Source of the DNA: Solidesulfovibrio magneticus RS-1
Lineage (GTDB): Bacteria > Desulfobacterota > Desulfovibrionia > Desulfovibrionales > Desulfovibrionaceae
Reading direction: 5' to 3'
Assembly (NCBI RefSeq): GCF_000010665.1
Contig: NC_012796.1
Span: 1,674,001-1,738,000 of the forward strand
DNA: 64,000 bases
Shown here: positions 44,030 through 53,003 of the stretch, piece after piece
How positions within the stretch are numbered: position 1 is the stretch's first letter
How the letters are laid out: each line of letters opens with the position of its first letter
Translations under genes and position numbers: made by a program
The notes under the pieces: model-generated
What the model was told of the DNA's origin: nothing
Database searches by the model: none
Seen by the model: the letters and a program-made list of their open reading frames with translations, nothing else

Positions 44030-44617
44030 CTAGGCTTCGATTTTCGTGCCGAGCAGGTCCAGGAACTGGCGCATCCACTGGGGATGGGCCGGCCAGGCCG
44101 GGCCGGTGACGATGTTGCCGCTGGTCACGGCGTTGGTGAAGGTCTCGTTGGGGCCGACGTAAGTGGCTCCGGCCCGTTCGATGTCGGGCTGCACCGCCGG
44201 GTAGGCCATGCACTGGCAGCCGGCGATAACGTCGGCCGCAACCAGCACCTGCTGTCCGTGGCACACGGCGGCGATGGGCTTTTTGGCCGCGCCGAAATGT
44301 TTGACGATCTCGATGACCCGGGGATTTAAACGGATGTATTCCGGAGCGCGTCCGCCGGGTACGACCAAGCCGTCGAAGGCGGCCGGGTCCACGGCGTCGA
44401 AGTCGAAATTGAGGGCGAAATTGTGGCCGGGCTTTTCGCTGTAGGTCTGGTCGCCCTCGAAATCGTGCACCGCCGTGCGTACGGTCTCGCCGGCCTTCTT
44501 GCCCGGGCACACGGCTTTGACGTCGTGGCCGACCATGAGCAGCATCTGGAAGGGGACCATCACTTCATAGTCCTCGACATAGTCGCCGACGAGCATGAGA
44601 ATTTTTTTGACCGCCAT
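44030..44617 (-). CDS. DJ-1/PfpI family protein
   Basis: 195 residues from the ATG at 44617, with an AAGGAG ribosome site upstream. It has the class-I glutamine-amidotransferase-like fold of DJ-1/PfpI: MLVGDYVEDYEVMVPFQ carrying the conserved Glu, PGGRAPEYIRLNPRVIEIV, and the nucleophile elbow IAAVCHGQQVL with the catalytic Cys followed by His. Related proteins are proteases, glyoxalases or deglycases; which one cannot be told. It lies next to a small Cys-rich lipoprotein gene on the same strand. Confidence 0.9.
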   Translation of the reverse strand: MAVKKILMLVGDYVEDYEVMVPFQMLLMVGHDVKAVCPGKKAGETVRTAVHDFEGDQTYSEKPGHNFALNFDFDAVDPAAFDGLVVPGGRAPEYIRLNPRVIEIVKHFGAAKKPIAAVCHGQQVLVAADVIAGCQCMAYPAVQPDIERAGATYVGPNETFTNAVTSGNIVTGPAWPAHPQWMRQFLDLLGTKIEA

Positions 44618-44670
44618 GGTGTACTCCTTGTCTCTGGGGTTTCGCCGCCAGACGCGGCGTTTGGCCGATC

Positions 44671-45012
44671 CTACTTGGCGCAGTTGCAGCGGTAGAACTT
44701 GCGGTTGCAAAAATCCATACACCGGTCCTTTTCGGCCTTGATCTTGGCCAGACAGGCCGGACCGGCTCCGGTTTCCAGAGAGGCCGCCCGGTCCTTGCAG
44801 GCGGCGTAGCAGCCTTCCATGTTCTCGTAATAGTCCGTGACCACGGCCTGGTAGACCTGGCAGACCTTGGCCGCGCAGGCGGCGTCGGCCCCGGCCGCGC
44901 CCTGGCTGCAACCGGCGGCGAATTCCTGGGGCGTCATGATGGGCTGGACCTTGGAACAGCCGGCCAGGGCTAGTCCGGCAAAAAGGCACAGGGCAATGAT
45001 GTGGCGGTGCAT
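44671..45012 (-). CDS. Small Cys-rich lipoprotein
   Basis: 113 residues from the ATG at 45012 (AAGGAG 5 bases upstream). Residues 1-19 are a lipoprotein signal with lipobox LALAGC, so C19 is the likely lipid anchor. The mature part has eleven more cysteines at fairly regular spacing (SQGAAGADAACAAKVCQVY, GCYAACKD, KDRCMDFCNRKFYRCNCAK), which suggests disulfide-rich or metal-binding structure. No known family recognised. Confidence 0.75.
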   Translation of the reverse strand: MHRHIIALCLFAGLALAGCSKVQPIMTPQEFAAGCSQGAAGADAACAAKVCQVYQAVVTDYYENMEGCYAACKDRAASLETGAGPACLAKIKAEKDRCMDFCNRKFYRCNCAK

Positions 45013-45287
45013 GGAGGCTCCTTGGTCGCGCCCGGCCGGGCGCGGGGATTGGTTCACAGCATTATCCCCAAGCCGGGCCGGTGACAAGCGGGCGCGGGCA
45101 AACCCAGGCCCGGACGACGCCGGATGCGGCCGCCCGCCAAGGCAGCCCTCGCAGTGCCCCAATGCCCTGTCGATGCCAAAGGCAACTGACCGGTTGCGGG
45201 AGCAGTCGCTTCATCCGAAGGCCCTTGCCGCCGGACCCCAAGCTTTCTACAATCCCGGACAACATACCGTGACAGGGACGCAACATT

Positions 45288-47867
45288 TTGGCGCACGACC
45301 CGCCCCATGACGACGCCGGCCGGGGCGTGCCGCCGCTGCTGCCCTGGCAGCCCTGCCTTTTGGCCTATGGCGGCGGCATCCTGGGCGTGGAATATCTGCT
45401 GCCGGCGCTTCTCGGCCTGGCCTTGCTCGCCCTGTTCCTGGGCGGTTTGTCACCGCGTGTCGGCCCTTTGAAGCGCGCTGGTCCTGGCTTAAGGCCAACG
45501 GGCACCAAACAAATCGTTGCTTTGAAAAAAGCGCTCGAATTGGTGAAAGGGCGCGGCATGAGGCCGGGTCTGCCGGCCCTGGTCGCCGCCTTTGCCCTGG
45601 GACTTGGCGCGGGCTGGCTGGCCCTGCCGGCAACGCCTGACGCGCCGCCGTGCCTGGCCGCCAAAGCCGTCACCGCCGTGGGGCGCGTCGTCAGCGTCGA
45701 TCCCCGGCCGGGGCGTCGTCTGGCCCTGGTCCTGGACGAGGTGCGCCTGACCGGCCAGGACTGCGCCAATGCTCCGCTGCCCGGCCGGTTGGCCGTCACC
45801 TTCGACCACCCCGACCTGACGCCCGTTCCCGGCGACGTCCTGGCCGCGACCGGCCGCATCCGCCCGACCGCCGGCTTCGCCAACCCCGGAACCACCGACT
45901 TCGCCTTCCTGCGCCGCCTGGAGGGTATTTTTTTTCGCGCCTACGCCAAGGGCGGGCGCGGCGACCTCACGCGCCTGGCCACCAGCGACAACCCCTTGGC
46001 TCTCTGGCGGCAGGCTCTGCGCGACCGGGTGGCCGCTGCCCTGGCCCCGCCGTCCGCCGTCTCGCCCGCCACTTCGCTGGACGACAGCGCCGCCTTAGCC
46101 GGTCGGGCCATGGTGGCGGCTCTGCTTTTCGACGACAAGTCCGGCTTCGCCGAAACCGACCTTGAGCTGGTGCGCCGGGCCTCCCTGGCCCACACCCTGG
46201 CCCTGTCCGGCATGAACGTGGCCTATGTCGTGGGGCTGGCCGCCGCGCTGGTGCTGGCCGTCGGGCGTCTTATGCCCCGCATCTATCTGCGCCTGCCGCG
46301 TCCAAAGCTCATCGTCCTGGCCGCCGCGCCGTTGGTCGTGGCCTACTGTTGGATCGGCGGCGGCTCGCCGTCGCTTGTGCGCGCCGCGCTCATGTTCGCC
46401 GCTTTCGGCGTCATGCTGCTTACGGGGCGTGACAAGGCCCTGTTCGACGGTCTGTTCCTGGCCCTGGCCGCCTTTCTGATCGTCTCGCCGCTGGCCGCCT
46501 ACAGCGCCAGCCTCCAGCTCTCGGCCCTGGCCGTGGCCGGCATTGCCCTGTTCTGGCCGCCCTTTGCCCGGGCGATTTCCCGCATTCCGGGCCAAGGCAC
46601 GCTTCTGCGAACCCTCCTCGTCGGCGGCCTGGGCATCCTCTGGACGAGCCTTGCCGCCGAGGCCGCCGTGTTGCCGCTCATTGCCCGGCTTTTCGGCGAC
46701 TTCGCCTTCGCGCCCTGGATCAATCTGGTGTGGCTGCCCATCCTCGGCTGCCTGGTCATGCCGCTGGTCCTGTGCGGCGCGGCGGCGGCCGCCGTTCCCG
46801 GACTTGGTGCCCTCGCCCACACGCTGCTGACGGCCGGGGCCGACTGCTGCGCCTGGCTCATGCGTGGTCTGGCCGCCCTGGATGCCCAGGGCCTGCTGAC
46901 AGCCCGGGCCGTGCTGCGCCCCTCGGCCCCGGAGCTGCTGGGCTGCTACGGCCTGCTCGCCGCTCTGGCCCTGGCCGTGGCCTCCAAGAGGCCGCTGCCA
47001 AAAGCCGCCCTGGCCGTGAGCCTGCTGCTGCTGACCGGCCCGAGTCTGACACGCGGGCTTGAGGTGTTTTCCCAGGAGGTCGCCGTCACCGTCCTGGACG
47101 TGGGCCAGGGGCAGGCCGTGGCCGTGGCCTTGCCCGGCGGCCAAAGGCTCCTCATCGACGCCGGGGGCCTTTTCGGCTCCTTCGACGTCGGCCGGGCCGT
47201 GGTCGGGGCCTATCTCACCGACGGCCGTCCGCCGCGCCTGGATATGGTCATCGCCAGCCATCCCCACAGCGACCACGTCAAAGGCTACGTCTCGCTCCTG
47301 GACCGCTTCGCCATCGGAACCTATCTTGACAACGGCGGCGTGCCCGAAGGCGAACTCGGCCCGGCCTTGGCCGAAGTTTTCGCCCGCCGCCATATCCCGA
47401 CCCGGTCCCTTGCCGCCGGCGACAGCCTCAATCTCGGCAGCGGCCTCGCCCTCGACGTCCTCCACCCCGGCCCGGATGTCGATCTTTCCCACAACAACGG
47501 TTCGCTCATCCTGCGACTGACCCGAAACGGCCACGGTCTGGCCCTGTTCCCCGGCGACGCCGAAACCGCCGTGCTGCGAAAACTCGCCGCCACCGGCTGC
47601 AACCTGCAAGCCGACGTCCTCATCCTGCCCCACCACGGCTCCAGTTCCAGCCTGTCGCGCCGCTTCTATGCGGCCGTGGCCCCGAAGATCGCCATCGCCA
47701 GCTGCGGCGACGCCGGCCACTATCCTTCGGCCAAGGTCGTCGAGGCGCTGGCGCGATTGGGTTGTCCGGTCCTGGCCACCAAGGACAACGGCGCAATCAC
47801 CGTGCGACTGGACGGCGACGGGCAAGTCGTCGGCCCGGAAACGGTACGCCAGGGCGTCTTCCCATGA
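45288..47867 (+). CDS. comEC: ComEC/Rec2-type DNA uptake channel
   Basis: 859 residues, starting at a TTG at 45288 with AGGGA upstream (the start is uncertain; no ATG is in frame nearby). An N-terminal DUF4131-like region (about 1-230) leads into the multi-helix Competence domain with LAHTLALSGMNVAYVVGLAAA near residue 305. A metallo-beta-lactamase-like domain closes the protein (VTVLDVGQGQAVAVALPGG, then IASHPHSDHVKGYVSLL near residue 655, and LILPHHGSS). ComEC carries single-stranded DNA across the inner membrane in natural transformation. All three domains appear complete. Confidence 0.93.
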   Translation: MAHDPPHDDAGRGVPPLLPWQPCLLAYGGGILGVEYLLPALLGLALLALFLGGLSPRVGPLKRAGPGLRPTGTKQIVALKKALELVKGRGMRPGLPALVAAFALGLGAGWLALPATPDAPPCLAAKAVTAVGRVVSVDPRPGRRLALVLDEVRLTGQDCANAPLPGRLAVTFDHPDLTPVPGDVLAATGRIRPTAGFANPGTTDFAFLRRLEGIFFRAYAKGGRGDLTRLATSDNPLALWRQALRDRVAAALAPPSAVSPATSLDDSAALAGRAMVAALLFDDKSGFAETDLELVRRASLAHTLALSGMNVAYVVGLAAALVLAVGRLMPRIYLRLPRPKLIVLAAAPLVVAYCWIGGGSPSLVRAALMFAAFGVMLLTGRDKALFDGLFLALAAFLIVSPLAAYSASLQLSALAVAGIALFWPPFARAISRIPGQGTLLRTLLVGGLGILWTSLAAEAAVLPLIARLFGDFAFAPWINLVWLPILGCLVMPLVLCGAAAAAVPGLGALAHTLLTAGADCCAWLMRGLAALDAQGLLTARAVLRPSAPELLGCYGLLAALALAVASKRPLPKAALAVSLLLLTGPSLTRGLEVFSQEVAVTVLDVGQGQAVAVALPGGQRLLIDAGGLFGSFDVGRAVVGAYLTDGRPPRLDMVIASHPHSDHVKGYVSLLDRFAIGTYLDNGGVPEGELGPALAEVFARRHIPTRSLAAGDSLNLGSGLALDVLHPGPDVDLSHNNGSLILRLTRNGHGLALFPGDAETAVLRKLAATGCNLQADVLILPHHGSSSSLSRRFYAAVAPKIAIASCGDAGHYPSAKVVEALARLGCPVLATKDNGAITVRLDGDGQVVGPETVRQGVFP

Positions 47868-47890
47868 GGCGCTGGGCGCTGCCCAGACCC

Positions 47891-47982
47891 GGCAGGGCTC
47901 TGCCCTGCACCCGCCAGGGCTTTGCCCTGGACCCACCAGGGCTTTGCCCTGGACCCACCGGGGGGATAATCCCCCCGGACCC
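47891..47982 (+). repeat. Tandem hairpin repeats, four units
   Basis: Three 22-bp units (47891-47912, 47913-47934, 47935-47956) share the form CCAGGGCTTTGCCCTGGACCC, each a small hairpin (CAGGGC/GCCCTG) plus ACCC; units two and three are nearly identical. A fourth unit of 26 bp (47957-47982) has a different hairpin, CCGGGGGGATAATCCCCCCGG, with the same ending. A similar hairpin (GGGGGGGATGATCCCCCCC) occurs near 53720. Confidence 0.75.
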
Positions 47983-48063
47983 CCTGACTGTCTGTGGCGG
48001 GCGGAGAGGCGACAAGCGGGTGGAGATGTTTGGCGCGAAAGGCGCTTGGCGGCTGCGCCGCGT

Positions 48064-48112
48064 GGGTCGCTGGAATATTCGGGGCTCGACGCCCCGGATA
48101 TTCCAGCGACCC
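48064..48112. repeat. Palindrome 1: 22-bp arms, 5-bp loop
   Basis: Left arm 48064-48085 begins GGGTCGCTGGAATATTC and the right arm 48091-48112 is its reverse complement with a single mismatch (a G-T pair in RNA). The loop is TCGAC. Confidence 0.85.
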
Positions 48113-48189
48113 GGTTCGCCAGGGGTTGCCCGGCACGAGCAACCGCGGAGCCTGATGGACATAAATTCTATCCCTCAGGCTCCAAGAAT

Positions 48190-48247
48190 GCGAAGCGGGC
48201 TGTTATCGGCGCGAGGCTTTGATCGCGCCGATAACAGCCCGCTTCGC
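48190..48247. repeat. Palindrome 2: 25-bp perfect arms, 8-bp loop
   Basis: Left arm 48190-48214 begins GCGAAGCGGGCTGTTATC; right arm 48223-48247 is its exact reverse complement. There is no T tract, so it is not an ordinary terminator. Confidence 0.9.
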
Positions 48248-48255
48248 TGGCGAGT

Positions 48256-48322
48256 TGGCGTCTGTAATTTTGGGGTTCTCCGGGCGGCTTCCGCCCGGAG
48301 AACCCCAAAATTACAGACGCCA
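48256..48322. repeat. Palindrome 3: 32-bp perfect arms, 3-bp loop
   Basis: Left arm 48256-48287 begins TGGCGTCTGTAATTTTGG; right arm 48291-48322 is its exact reverse complement, with only CTT between them. A 32-bp uninterrupted hairpin is exceptional in a bacterial chromosome. Confidence 0.92.
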
Positions 48323-48382
48323 TATACTCTCGGGCCTGCCGCCCGCCGACTTCAGTTCCACCTGACCGTCCGCTCCAGGTCA

Positions 48383-48420
48383 GGGGTCCGGGGGGCTGAG
48401 CCCCCCGGCCGCCGGAGGCC
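48383..48420. repeat. Dispersed palindromic gene-end repeat, copy B
   Basis: GGGGTCC, then the palindrome CCGGGGGGCTGAGCCCCCCGG, then CCGCCGGAGGCC. It lies just behind the 3' end of hynC (minus strand), the same position and polarity as copy C behind the LysM gene and copy A behind the radical SAM gene. Confidence 0.7.
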
Positions 48421-48447
48421 TCTTCCTTCTTCGCTCCTCGCCTACGC

Positions 48448-48942
48448 CTACGCCTTCGGCGTGGCGATGCCACCTGCCTCGGCGAGTTCTTTGAGCGCGA
48501 TGTCGAGCATGGCCGGTAGCCGGTCGGCGACGATGTCGGTGAGTTCGATGCTCATGTTCTTGAAATCGTAGGGTTCCATGCCGATGACCACGGTTTCGGG
48601 GCGTTTGCCGACGAGTTCGCAGTAGATGAGGGTATCGACGAGGTCGGACTGGTGCATGGAATCTTTGAAGGCCAGGGATTTGCGCAGATCATCGCCGGTG
48701 AACCGGTAGATGGTGCCGGGCTGGTCGCCGCCGAGCACGGCGTCGAGGACGATGCAGTAGTCGCTGTCCATGAGCGGCTGCATGAGCCGCATGCCGAGGT
48801 TGCCGCCGTCCATGAGGGTGACGTTGTCGGAGAAATCGTAGGTTTCCAGCAGGCGTTCCACGGCGCGCACGCCGACGCCTTCGTCGGCGTAGAGGATGTT
48901 GCCGACGCCGAGGATGAGGATTTTGCGGCTGGAGTCGGTCAT
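48448..48942 (-). CDS. hynC: [NiFe] hydrogenase maturation protease
   Basis: 164 residues from the ATG at 48942 (AAGGAGCACCC upstream). It is a HybD/HyaD-type endopeptidase: ILGVGNILYADEGVGVRAVE holds the nickel-sensing Glu, VTLMDGGNLGMRLMQPL the Asp and MSIELTDIV follows late; a His (KDSMHQSDLV) completes the set. It should cut the C-terminal tail from the large subunit encoded directly upstream once nickel is in place. The three hyn genes share one strand and are closely spaced. Confidence 0.94.
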   Translation of the reverse strand: MTDSSRKILILGVGNILYADEGVGVRAVERLLETYDFSDNVTLMDGGNLGMRLMQPLMDSDYCIVLDAVLGGDQPGTIYRFTGDDLRKSLAFKDSMHQSDLVDTLIYCELVGKRPETVVIGMEPYDFKNMSIELTDIVADRLPAMLDIALKELAEAGGIATPKA

Positions 48943-49011
48943 GGGTGCTCCTTGAAAAAGGGAGAACCCGGCCGGGGCCGGGTTCTCCAAGGATAGGCTT
49001 GGGGTTGCGGG

Positions 49012-50706
49012 TTAGACAACCTTGAACTTGAGGATTTCGTTGGTCTCGGGTTCGATGACGTGCACGCCGCAGGCGATGCAGGGATCGAAGGCGTGGACCG
49101 TGCGCAGGATTTCGACGGGGCGCTTGGGATCGGCGATGGGGGTGCCGATGAGCGCTTCCTCGACCGGGCTCTTGTCGCCCGCGGCGCCGCGGGGTCCGAG
49201 GTTCCAGGTGGAGGGCACGACAAGCTGGAAGTTGTCGATCTTCTTGTCCTTGATGCGAATCCAGTGGGACAGCGCGCCGCGAGGGGCGTCGCACAGGCCC
49301 ACGCCCTTGGATTCGCCGGGCATTTCCCACTTGGCGCACAAGGTGTTGTCCTTGGCGGAGCTGTCGGCGAATTCCTTGATCCAGGTTTCCATCTTGGCGG
49401 CGACGATGGCGGTCTCGATGCCGCGGGCGGCGGTGCGGCCCAGGGTCGAGTGCAGGGCCGTGGCCGGGACGGAGAGCTTGGTCAGGACGGTGTCGATGAT
49501 CTTCTTGAACTCGGGCTGTCCCTTGGCGTAGGCCAGGAAACACCGGGCCAGGGGACCGACTTCCATGGCCTTGCCCTTGTAGCGGGGGGCCTTCATCCAG
49601 GAGTAGTGGTCCTTGTCGTCGAGCTTGGTGTACTTGGGATCGGTGACGCCGTCGTAGGGATGCAGGCCGTCGGCGCCGGGCTTGTACCAGGAGTACTTGA
49701 CGTCTTCGTAGATGGCGCCGAGATCGACCTTGTCCACCTTGCCGAGGTCGCGGTTCATGATGACGCCGGCCGGGAAGAACGACGACTCCATGTGCTTTTC
49801 GGGGGTGCTTTCGTCGGTGGCGAACTCGCCGAAGGCCATATAGTTGGTGCAGCCGCCGATGCCGCCCCAATCCTTGTAGAAGCCGGCCACGGCCAGCAGA
49901 TCGGGGATGTAGACGTCATTGACGAACTTGCAGACTTCCTGGGTCAGCGACAGGTAGTTGGCCAGGGCGTCCTTGGACATGGCGTTGTAGTTGGAGCAAC
50001 CGCCCACGACGGTGAACTGGGTGTGGGGGTTCTTGCCGCCGAGGATGGCCATGGCGCTGGCCGCCTTGACCTGCATGTGCAGGGCTTCCAGGTAGTGGGC
50101 GGTGGCGATGAGATCGACTTCGGGCGGCAGGTAGTAGGCTTTGTGGCCGCCGAGGAAGTAGGCGTTGGTGAAGATGCCGAGCTGGCCGGTTTCCACGAAG
50201 GCTTTCAGTTTGTCCTGAACGGCCTTGAGGCTCTCGGCGGAGTTGCCGGGGCGGGCCGGGGCGATGGTTTCGGCCAGCTTGGCGGCCTTGACCGGATCGG
50301 CCTTCAGCGCGTTGGTCACGTCCACCCAGTCCAGGGCGTGGAGGTGATAGAAGTGGACCAGGTGGTCATGGAGATACTGGGAGGCCATGACCAGGTTGCG
50401 CATCATGCGGGCGTTGGCCGGGATGTTGACCTTGACGGCGTCGTCGACGCAGCGGGTCGAGGCCAGGCCGTGCACGTAGGTGCACACGCCGCAGGCGCGC
50501 TGGGTGAAGTGCTGGGCGTCGCGGGGATCGCGGCCCTTGAGGATGATTTCCAGACCGCGGAAGAGCTGCGAGGAGCTCCACGCGTCTTTCACTTTGCCGT
50601 TTTCCACTTCGACCATGATCCGCAAGTGACCTTCGATGCGGGTGATGGGATCGACCACAAGGGGGCCGGTGAAGGTCGATTGCGGCGTGGGATTCGTCTC
50701 AGCCAT
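49012..50706 (-). CDS. hynA: Periplasmic [NiFe] hydrogenase large subunit
   Basis: 564 residues. The Ni-Fe site cysteines are C72 and C75 (RACGVCTYVHGLAS) and C543 and C546 (DPCIACGVH). Cleavage after H549 would remove the last 15 residues (VIEPETNEILKFKVV), the job of the adjacent protease. Other landmarks are RIEGHLRIMVEVENG near residue 23 and RGLEIILKGRDPRDAQ near 50. There is a cysteine at the position used for selenocysteine in [NiFeSe] enzymes, so this is the plain [NiFe] form. It has no export signal and is exported with the small subunit. Confidence 0.97.
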   Translation of the reverse strand: MAETNPTPQSTFTGPLVVDPITRIEGHLRIMVEVENGKVKDAWSSSQLFRGLEIILKGRDPRDAQHFTQRACGVCTYVHGLASTRCVDDAVKVNIPANARMMRNLVMASQYLHDHLVHFYHLHALDWVDVTNALKADPVKAAKLAETIAPARPGNSAESLKAVQDKLKAFVETGQLGIFTNAYFLGGHKAYYLPPEVDLIATAHYLEALHMQVKAASAMAILGGKNPHTQFTVVGGCSNYNAMSKDALANYLSLTQEVCKFVNDVYIPDLLAVAGFYKDWGGIGGCTNYMAFGEFATDESTPEKHMESSFFPAGVIMNRDLGKVDKVDLGAIYEDVKYSWYKPGADGLHPYDGVTDPKYTKLDDKDHYSWMKAPRYKGKAMEVGPLARCFLAYAKGQPEFKKIIDTVLTKLSVPATALHSTLGRTAARGIETAIVAAKMETWIKEFADSSAKDNTLCAKWEMPGESKGVGLCDAPRGALSHWIRIKDKKIDNFQLVVPSTWNLGPRGAAGDKSPVEEALIGTPIADPKRPVEILRTVHAFDPCIACGVHVIEPETNEILKFKVV

Positions 50707-50776
50707 ATGCTTCCTCCGTCACGAAAACGTTCGGTGCTGGTGTGTTGTCCGGTGGTCCCTTTGCCGAAGCCGGGGA

Positions 50777-51721
50777 TTAGCCCTGCTCGTAGAAGGGGGT
50801 CATGGTGTCCCAGAAGTCCGGCTCGCTGCAGCCGATGCAGGGGTGGCCGGCCTTGACGGGCCAGTTGACCTGGTTGAACAGGACCTTGGGGCAGTTGTTG
50901 TAGGTGACCGGACCCTTGCAGCCGAGTTCGTAGAGGCAGTAGCCCTTTTTCGCTTCCTCGGAATCGAAGGAGGGGGCGAATTCGGAGGCCTCGAAGTGCT
51001 TTAAGCGTTCACAGTTGTCGTGGACGAGCTCGCCGAAGAAGATCTTCGGGCGGCCGTTGGAATCGAGCTCGGGGATGCCCTTTTCCAGGACATGGACCAC
51101 GGCGCCGATGAAATTGATGGGGTTGGGCGGGCAGCCGGCGATGTTGATGGTGGCCAGGCCGGTGGCCTCGGTGACGCTGATGGACTGGCTCGGGTTGGGC
51201 TTGGCCTTCTGGATGCCGCCGTAGGCGGCGCAGGTGCCGATGCAGATGACGCCCTTGGCCTTGGGGGCCAGCTTCTTGGTGGTGGCGAGCATCGGATGGC
51301 CGGAGACCATGCCCCAGTTGCCGCCGTCGATGGTGGGCAAGCCGCCCTCGACCACGAGGTAGAAGCCGTCGGGGGATTCCACGGCCTTGTGCAGCGCGTC
51401 CTCGGCGGCGTCGCCGGCGGCGGCCATGATGGTCTCCTGGTAGTCCAGGGAGATGGTGTCCAGGATCAGCGAATCAATGAACGGTTTGATGGTGCGCAAC
51501 GCCGCTTCGGTGCAACCGGTGCACTCGGCGTTGTGCAGCCACACGACGGACGGCCGGCGTTTGGCCGTCAGCGCCTGCGCTACCTTGGGCGCGAACGCGG
51601 GACCCATGCCCATGGCCGCGGCCACGGCGGCGCAGAATTTCATGAAGTCGCGGCGGGAGACGCCGTTTCGCTCAAGCCGTTTTTCCGCATCATCCCTGCC
51701 AAGACCCACGGAAAAGTTCAT
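50777..51721 (-). CDS. hynB: Periplasmic [NiFe] hydrogenase small subunit
   Basis: 314 residues from the ATG at 51721 (AGGACG upstream; the open frame extends 67 codons further without a good site). A twin-arginine signal is clear: [18 protein letters not shown] with R23 R24. The proximal cluster begins [16 protein letters not shown], and later come [19 protein letters not shown], and the medial/distal cluster cysteines in [16 protein letters not shown] and [14 protein letters not shown]. It carries three iron-sulfur clusters that pass electrons from the large subunit to periplasmic cytochromes c3. Confidence 0.97.
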   Translation of the reverse strand: MNFSVGLGRDDAEKRLERNGVSRRDFMKFCAAVAAAMGMGPAFAPKVAQALTAKRRPSVVWLHNAECTGCTEAALRTIKPFIDSLILDTISLDYQETIMAAAGDAAEDALHKAVESPDGFYLVVEGGLPTIDGGNWGMVSGHPMLATTKKLAPKAKGVICIGTCAAYGGIQKAKPNPSQSISVTEATGLATINIAGCPPNPINFIGAVVHVLEKGIPELDSNGRPKIFFGELVHDNCERLKHFEASEFAPSFDSEEAKKGYCLYELGCKGPVTYNNCPKVLFNQVNWPVKAGHPCIGCSEPDFWDTMTPFYEQG

Positions 51722-52053
51722 AAACGTCCTCCTTGGTTTTACGAAGGGGCACGACCCCGACGACTGATGGAGGCGTCCAGGCCGTGTTGCATCGTTCCCT
51801 CGCTTCGGCGCCTGCCGGGCGCGACGGCCAAGCCGCGCCGTCCGGACTGGCGGCATATGCCTATGCCGCTGCCTAGTTAGTGTTCCCTTTGGCAGTTCAT
51901 CACGAAATGGTTGTGACGTCAATGGGGAATGGTAAATTTTTCACGTGATTCGAGGGTGTTACGAGGCTAGTGCCCTGGAAGAAGTTCTGGATATGAATCT
52001 AAAAATTATGGCCCTTATGTGCTATTGTTTTGTGAAAAGTATCTCGTGTTTCT
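51722..52053. promoter_or_regulatory. 332-bp upstream region of the hydrogenase operon
   Basis: The right part (about 51880-52050) is AT-rich compared with the neighbours and is the only place for the hyn promoter, since the gene at 52054 points the same way and ends here. A minus-strand TTGACG near 51918 is a possible -35 box but the -10 partner is poor. No sigma54 motif recognised. Confidence 0.45.
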
Positions 52054-52920
52054 TCAGCGTACGGCTTTCACAAGGCCGCGGATGTCGGCCAGCGGCAGGT
52101 TTTCGCCGCGCGCCAGCCGGGCCAGCAGGATCAACTCCGGCCGGTATTCGAAGTGCATGAGATCGAACTCCGACCACTTGCCGCCCCAGATGAAGCCCTC
52201 GGCTTCGAAGGCCGTGACAATGGCAACCGGGAAGGCCTGGCGCGTGGCCAGCATGTTCGTGCCACGCGGCAGGTTGCGCCAGTACGGGTTGCCCTTGGGG
52301 CTGACGTCCACGGCGGCGGCAAAGGCATGCACGGACAGCCTGCGCGTGCCGGCGATGACCCGCCAGACCACGCCGCCAGAAGCCGGCAGCAGGTGCCGGC
52401 GCAAGGACGGATCGGCGGCGACAAGCCGGTCGAGCCTGGCCGTGGCCCGGGCAAAGGCGTCGGCCGCGCCGTAGCGCGTGTTAAAGGCCATGGTCTGGCC
52501 CAGGAACGAGACAGGGCGGCAGTTGGCCGTCACCTGCTGCTTGTCGTGGCCGTAAAGCGCCAGGAACATGGGCTCGACGCGCCTCCGTCCCGGGGAAAAA
52601 CCCTGGGCCGGCTCGGCCGTCACCGGCCCCAGGGGATAGGGTTCGGCCAGCATGTCCTTGATGTCGGGATGATCGAGCAATTCCTCGGGCGATTTGGCCC
52701 GGCCGTCGTCATAGGCCAGCCGCGTGCCGTCGTTGAGCACGACCGTGGCCCGGCCGGCCGGATCGACCTCGGTGGCGGTCATAAGGCCCGGGTAGGCGGT
52801 GGCCAGGACGGCCAGATCGCGGGCAGCCTTGGCGGAAAGGGGCTGGGCCGAGGCCGGGACGGCCAGGGCGGCAAAGAGCAGCGCGGCGAGCCAGAAGGCG
52901 CGCGAAGGGCGAATGGACAT
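52054..52920 (-). CDS. Exported M15-family peptidase (D-Ala-D-Ala carboxypeptidase-like)
   Basis: 288 residues from the ATG at 52920, with GGAGACC upstream. A signal peptide (FWLAALLFAALAVPASAQ) ends near residue 26. The zinc site of M15 peptidases can be traced: H198 and D205 in LSVHAFAAAVDVSPKGNPYW and H256 in FDLMHFEYR, with a likely catalytic Glu or Asp just before. The N-terminal 130 residues are not part of the catalytic fold. It should trim peptidoglycan peptides or a similar amide in the periplasm. Confidence 0.85.
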   Translation of the reverse strand: MSIRPSRAFWLAALLFAALAVPASAQPLSAKAARDLAVLATAYPGLMTATEVDPAGRATVVLNDGTRLAYDDGRAKSPEELLDHPDIKDMLAEPYPLGPVTAEPAQGFSPGRRRVEPMFLALYGHDKQQVTANCRPVSFLGQTMAFNTRYGAADAFARATARLDRLVAADPSLRRHLLPASGGVVWRVIAGTRRLSVHAFAAAVDVSPKGNPYWRNLPRGTNMLATRQAFPVAIVTAFEAEGFIWGGKWSEFDLMHFEYRPELILLARLARGENLPLADIRGLVKAVR

Positions 52921-53003
52921 GGCGGGTCTCCTCACGTTTGGGGCAGGCATACGGCTGCCCGGCGCGGAAGGAAAGCCCTAACTGTTGGGCAGGCCGGCGG
53001 CCG

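Larger units (their letters stand above)
47868..48447. other. 580-bp hairpin-rich intergenic region
   Basis: No supported gene between comEC and the convergent hynC. The region is almost filled by inverted repeats: four tandem hairpin units (47891-47982), three long palindromes (48064, 48190, 48256) and one copy of the dispersed gene-end palindrome (48383). These are listed separately. Confidence 0.8.

Noticed and set aside
46095-47936. Open frame of 613 codons on the minus strand opposite comEC
   Set aside because: Antisense shadow in GC-rich DNA; low-complexity His/Gly/Gln-rich product while comEC has clear domains.
47891-47982. CRISPR array
   Set aside because: The units are contiguous hairpins without unique spacers and no cas gene is near.
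49012-49100. Selenocysteine-containing [NiFeSe] hydrogenase
   Set aside because: The C-terminal motif reads DPCIACGVH with normal cysteine codons and no in-frame TGA.
49060-50856. Open frame of 598 codons on the plus strand opposite hynA
   Set aside because: It is the antisense shadow of the hydrogenase large-subunit gene; Gly/Val/Asp-rich composition, no domain and no ribosome site.
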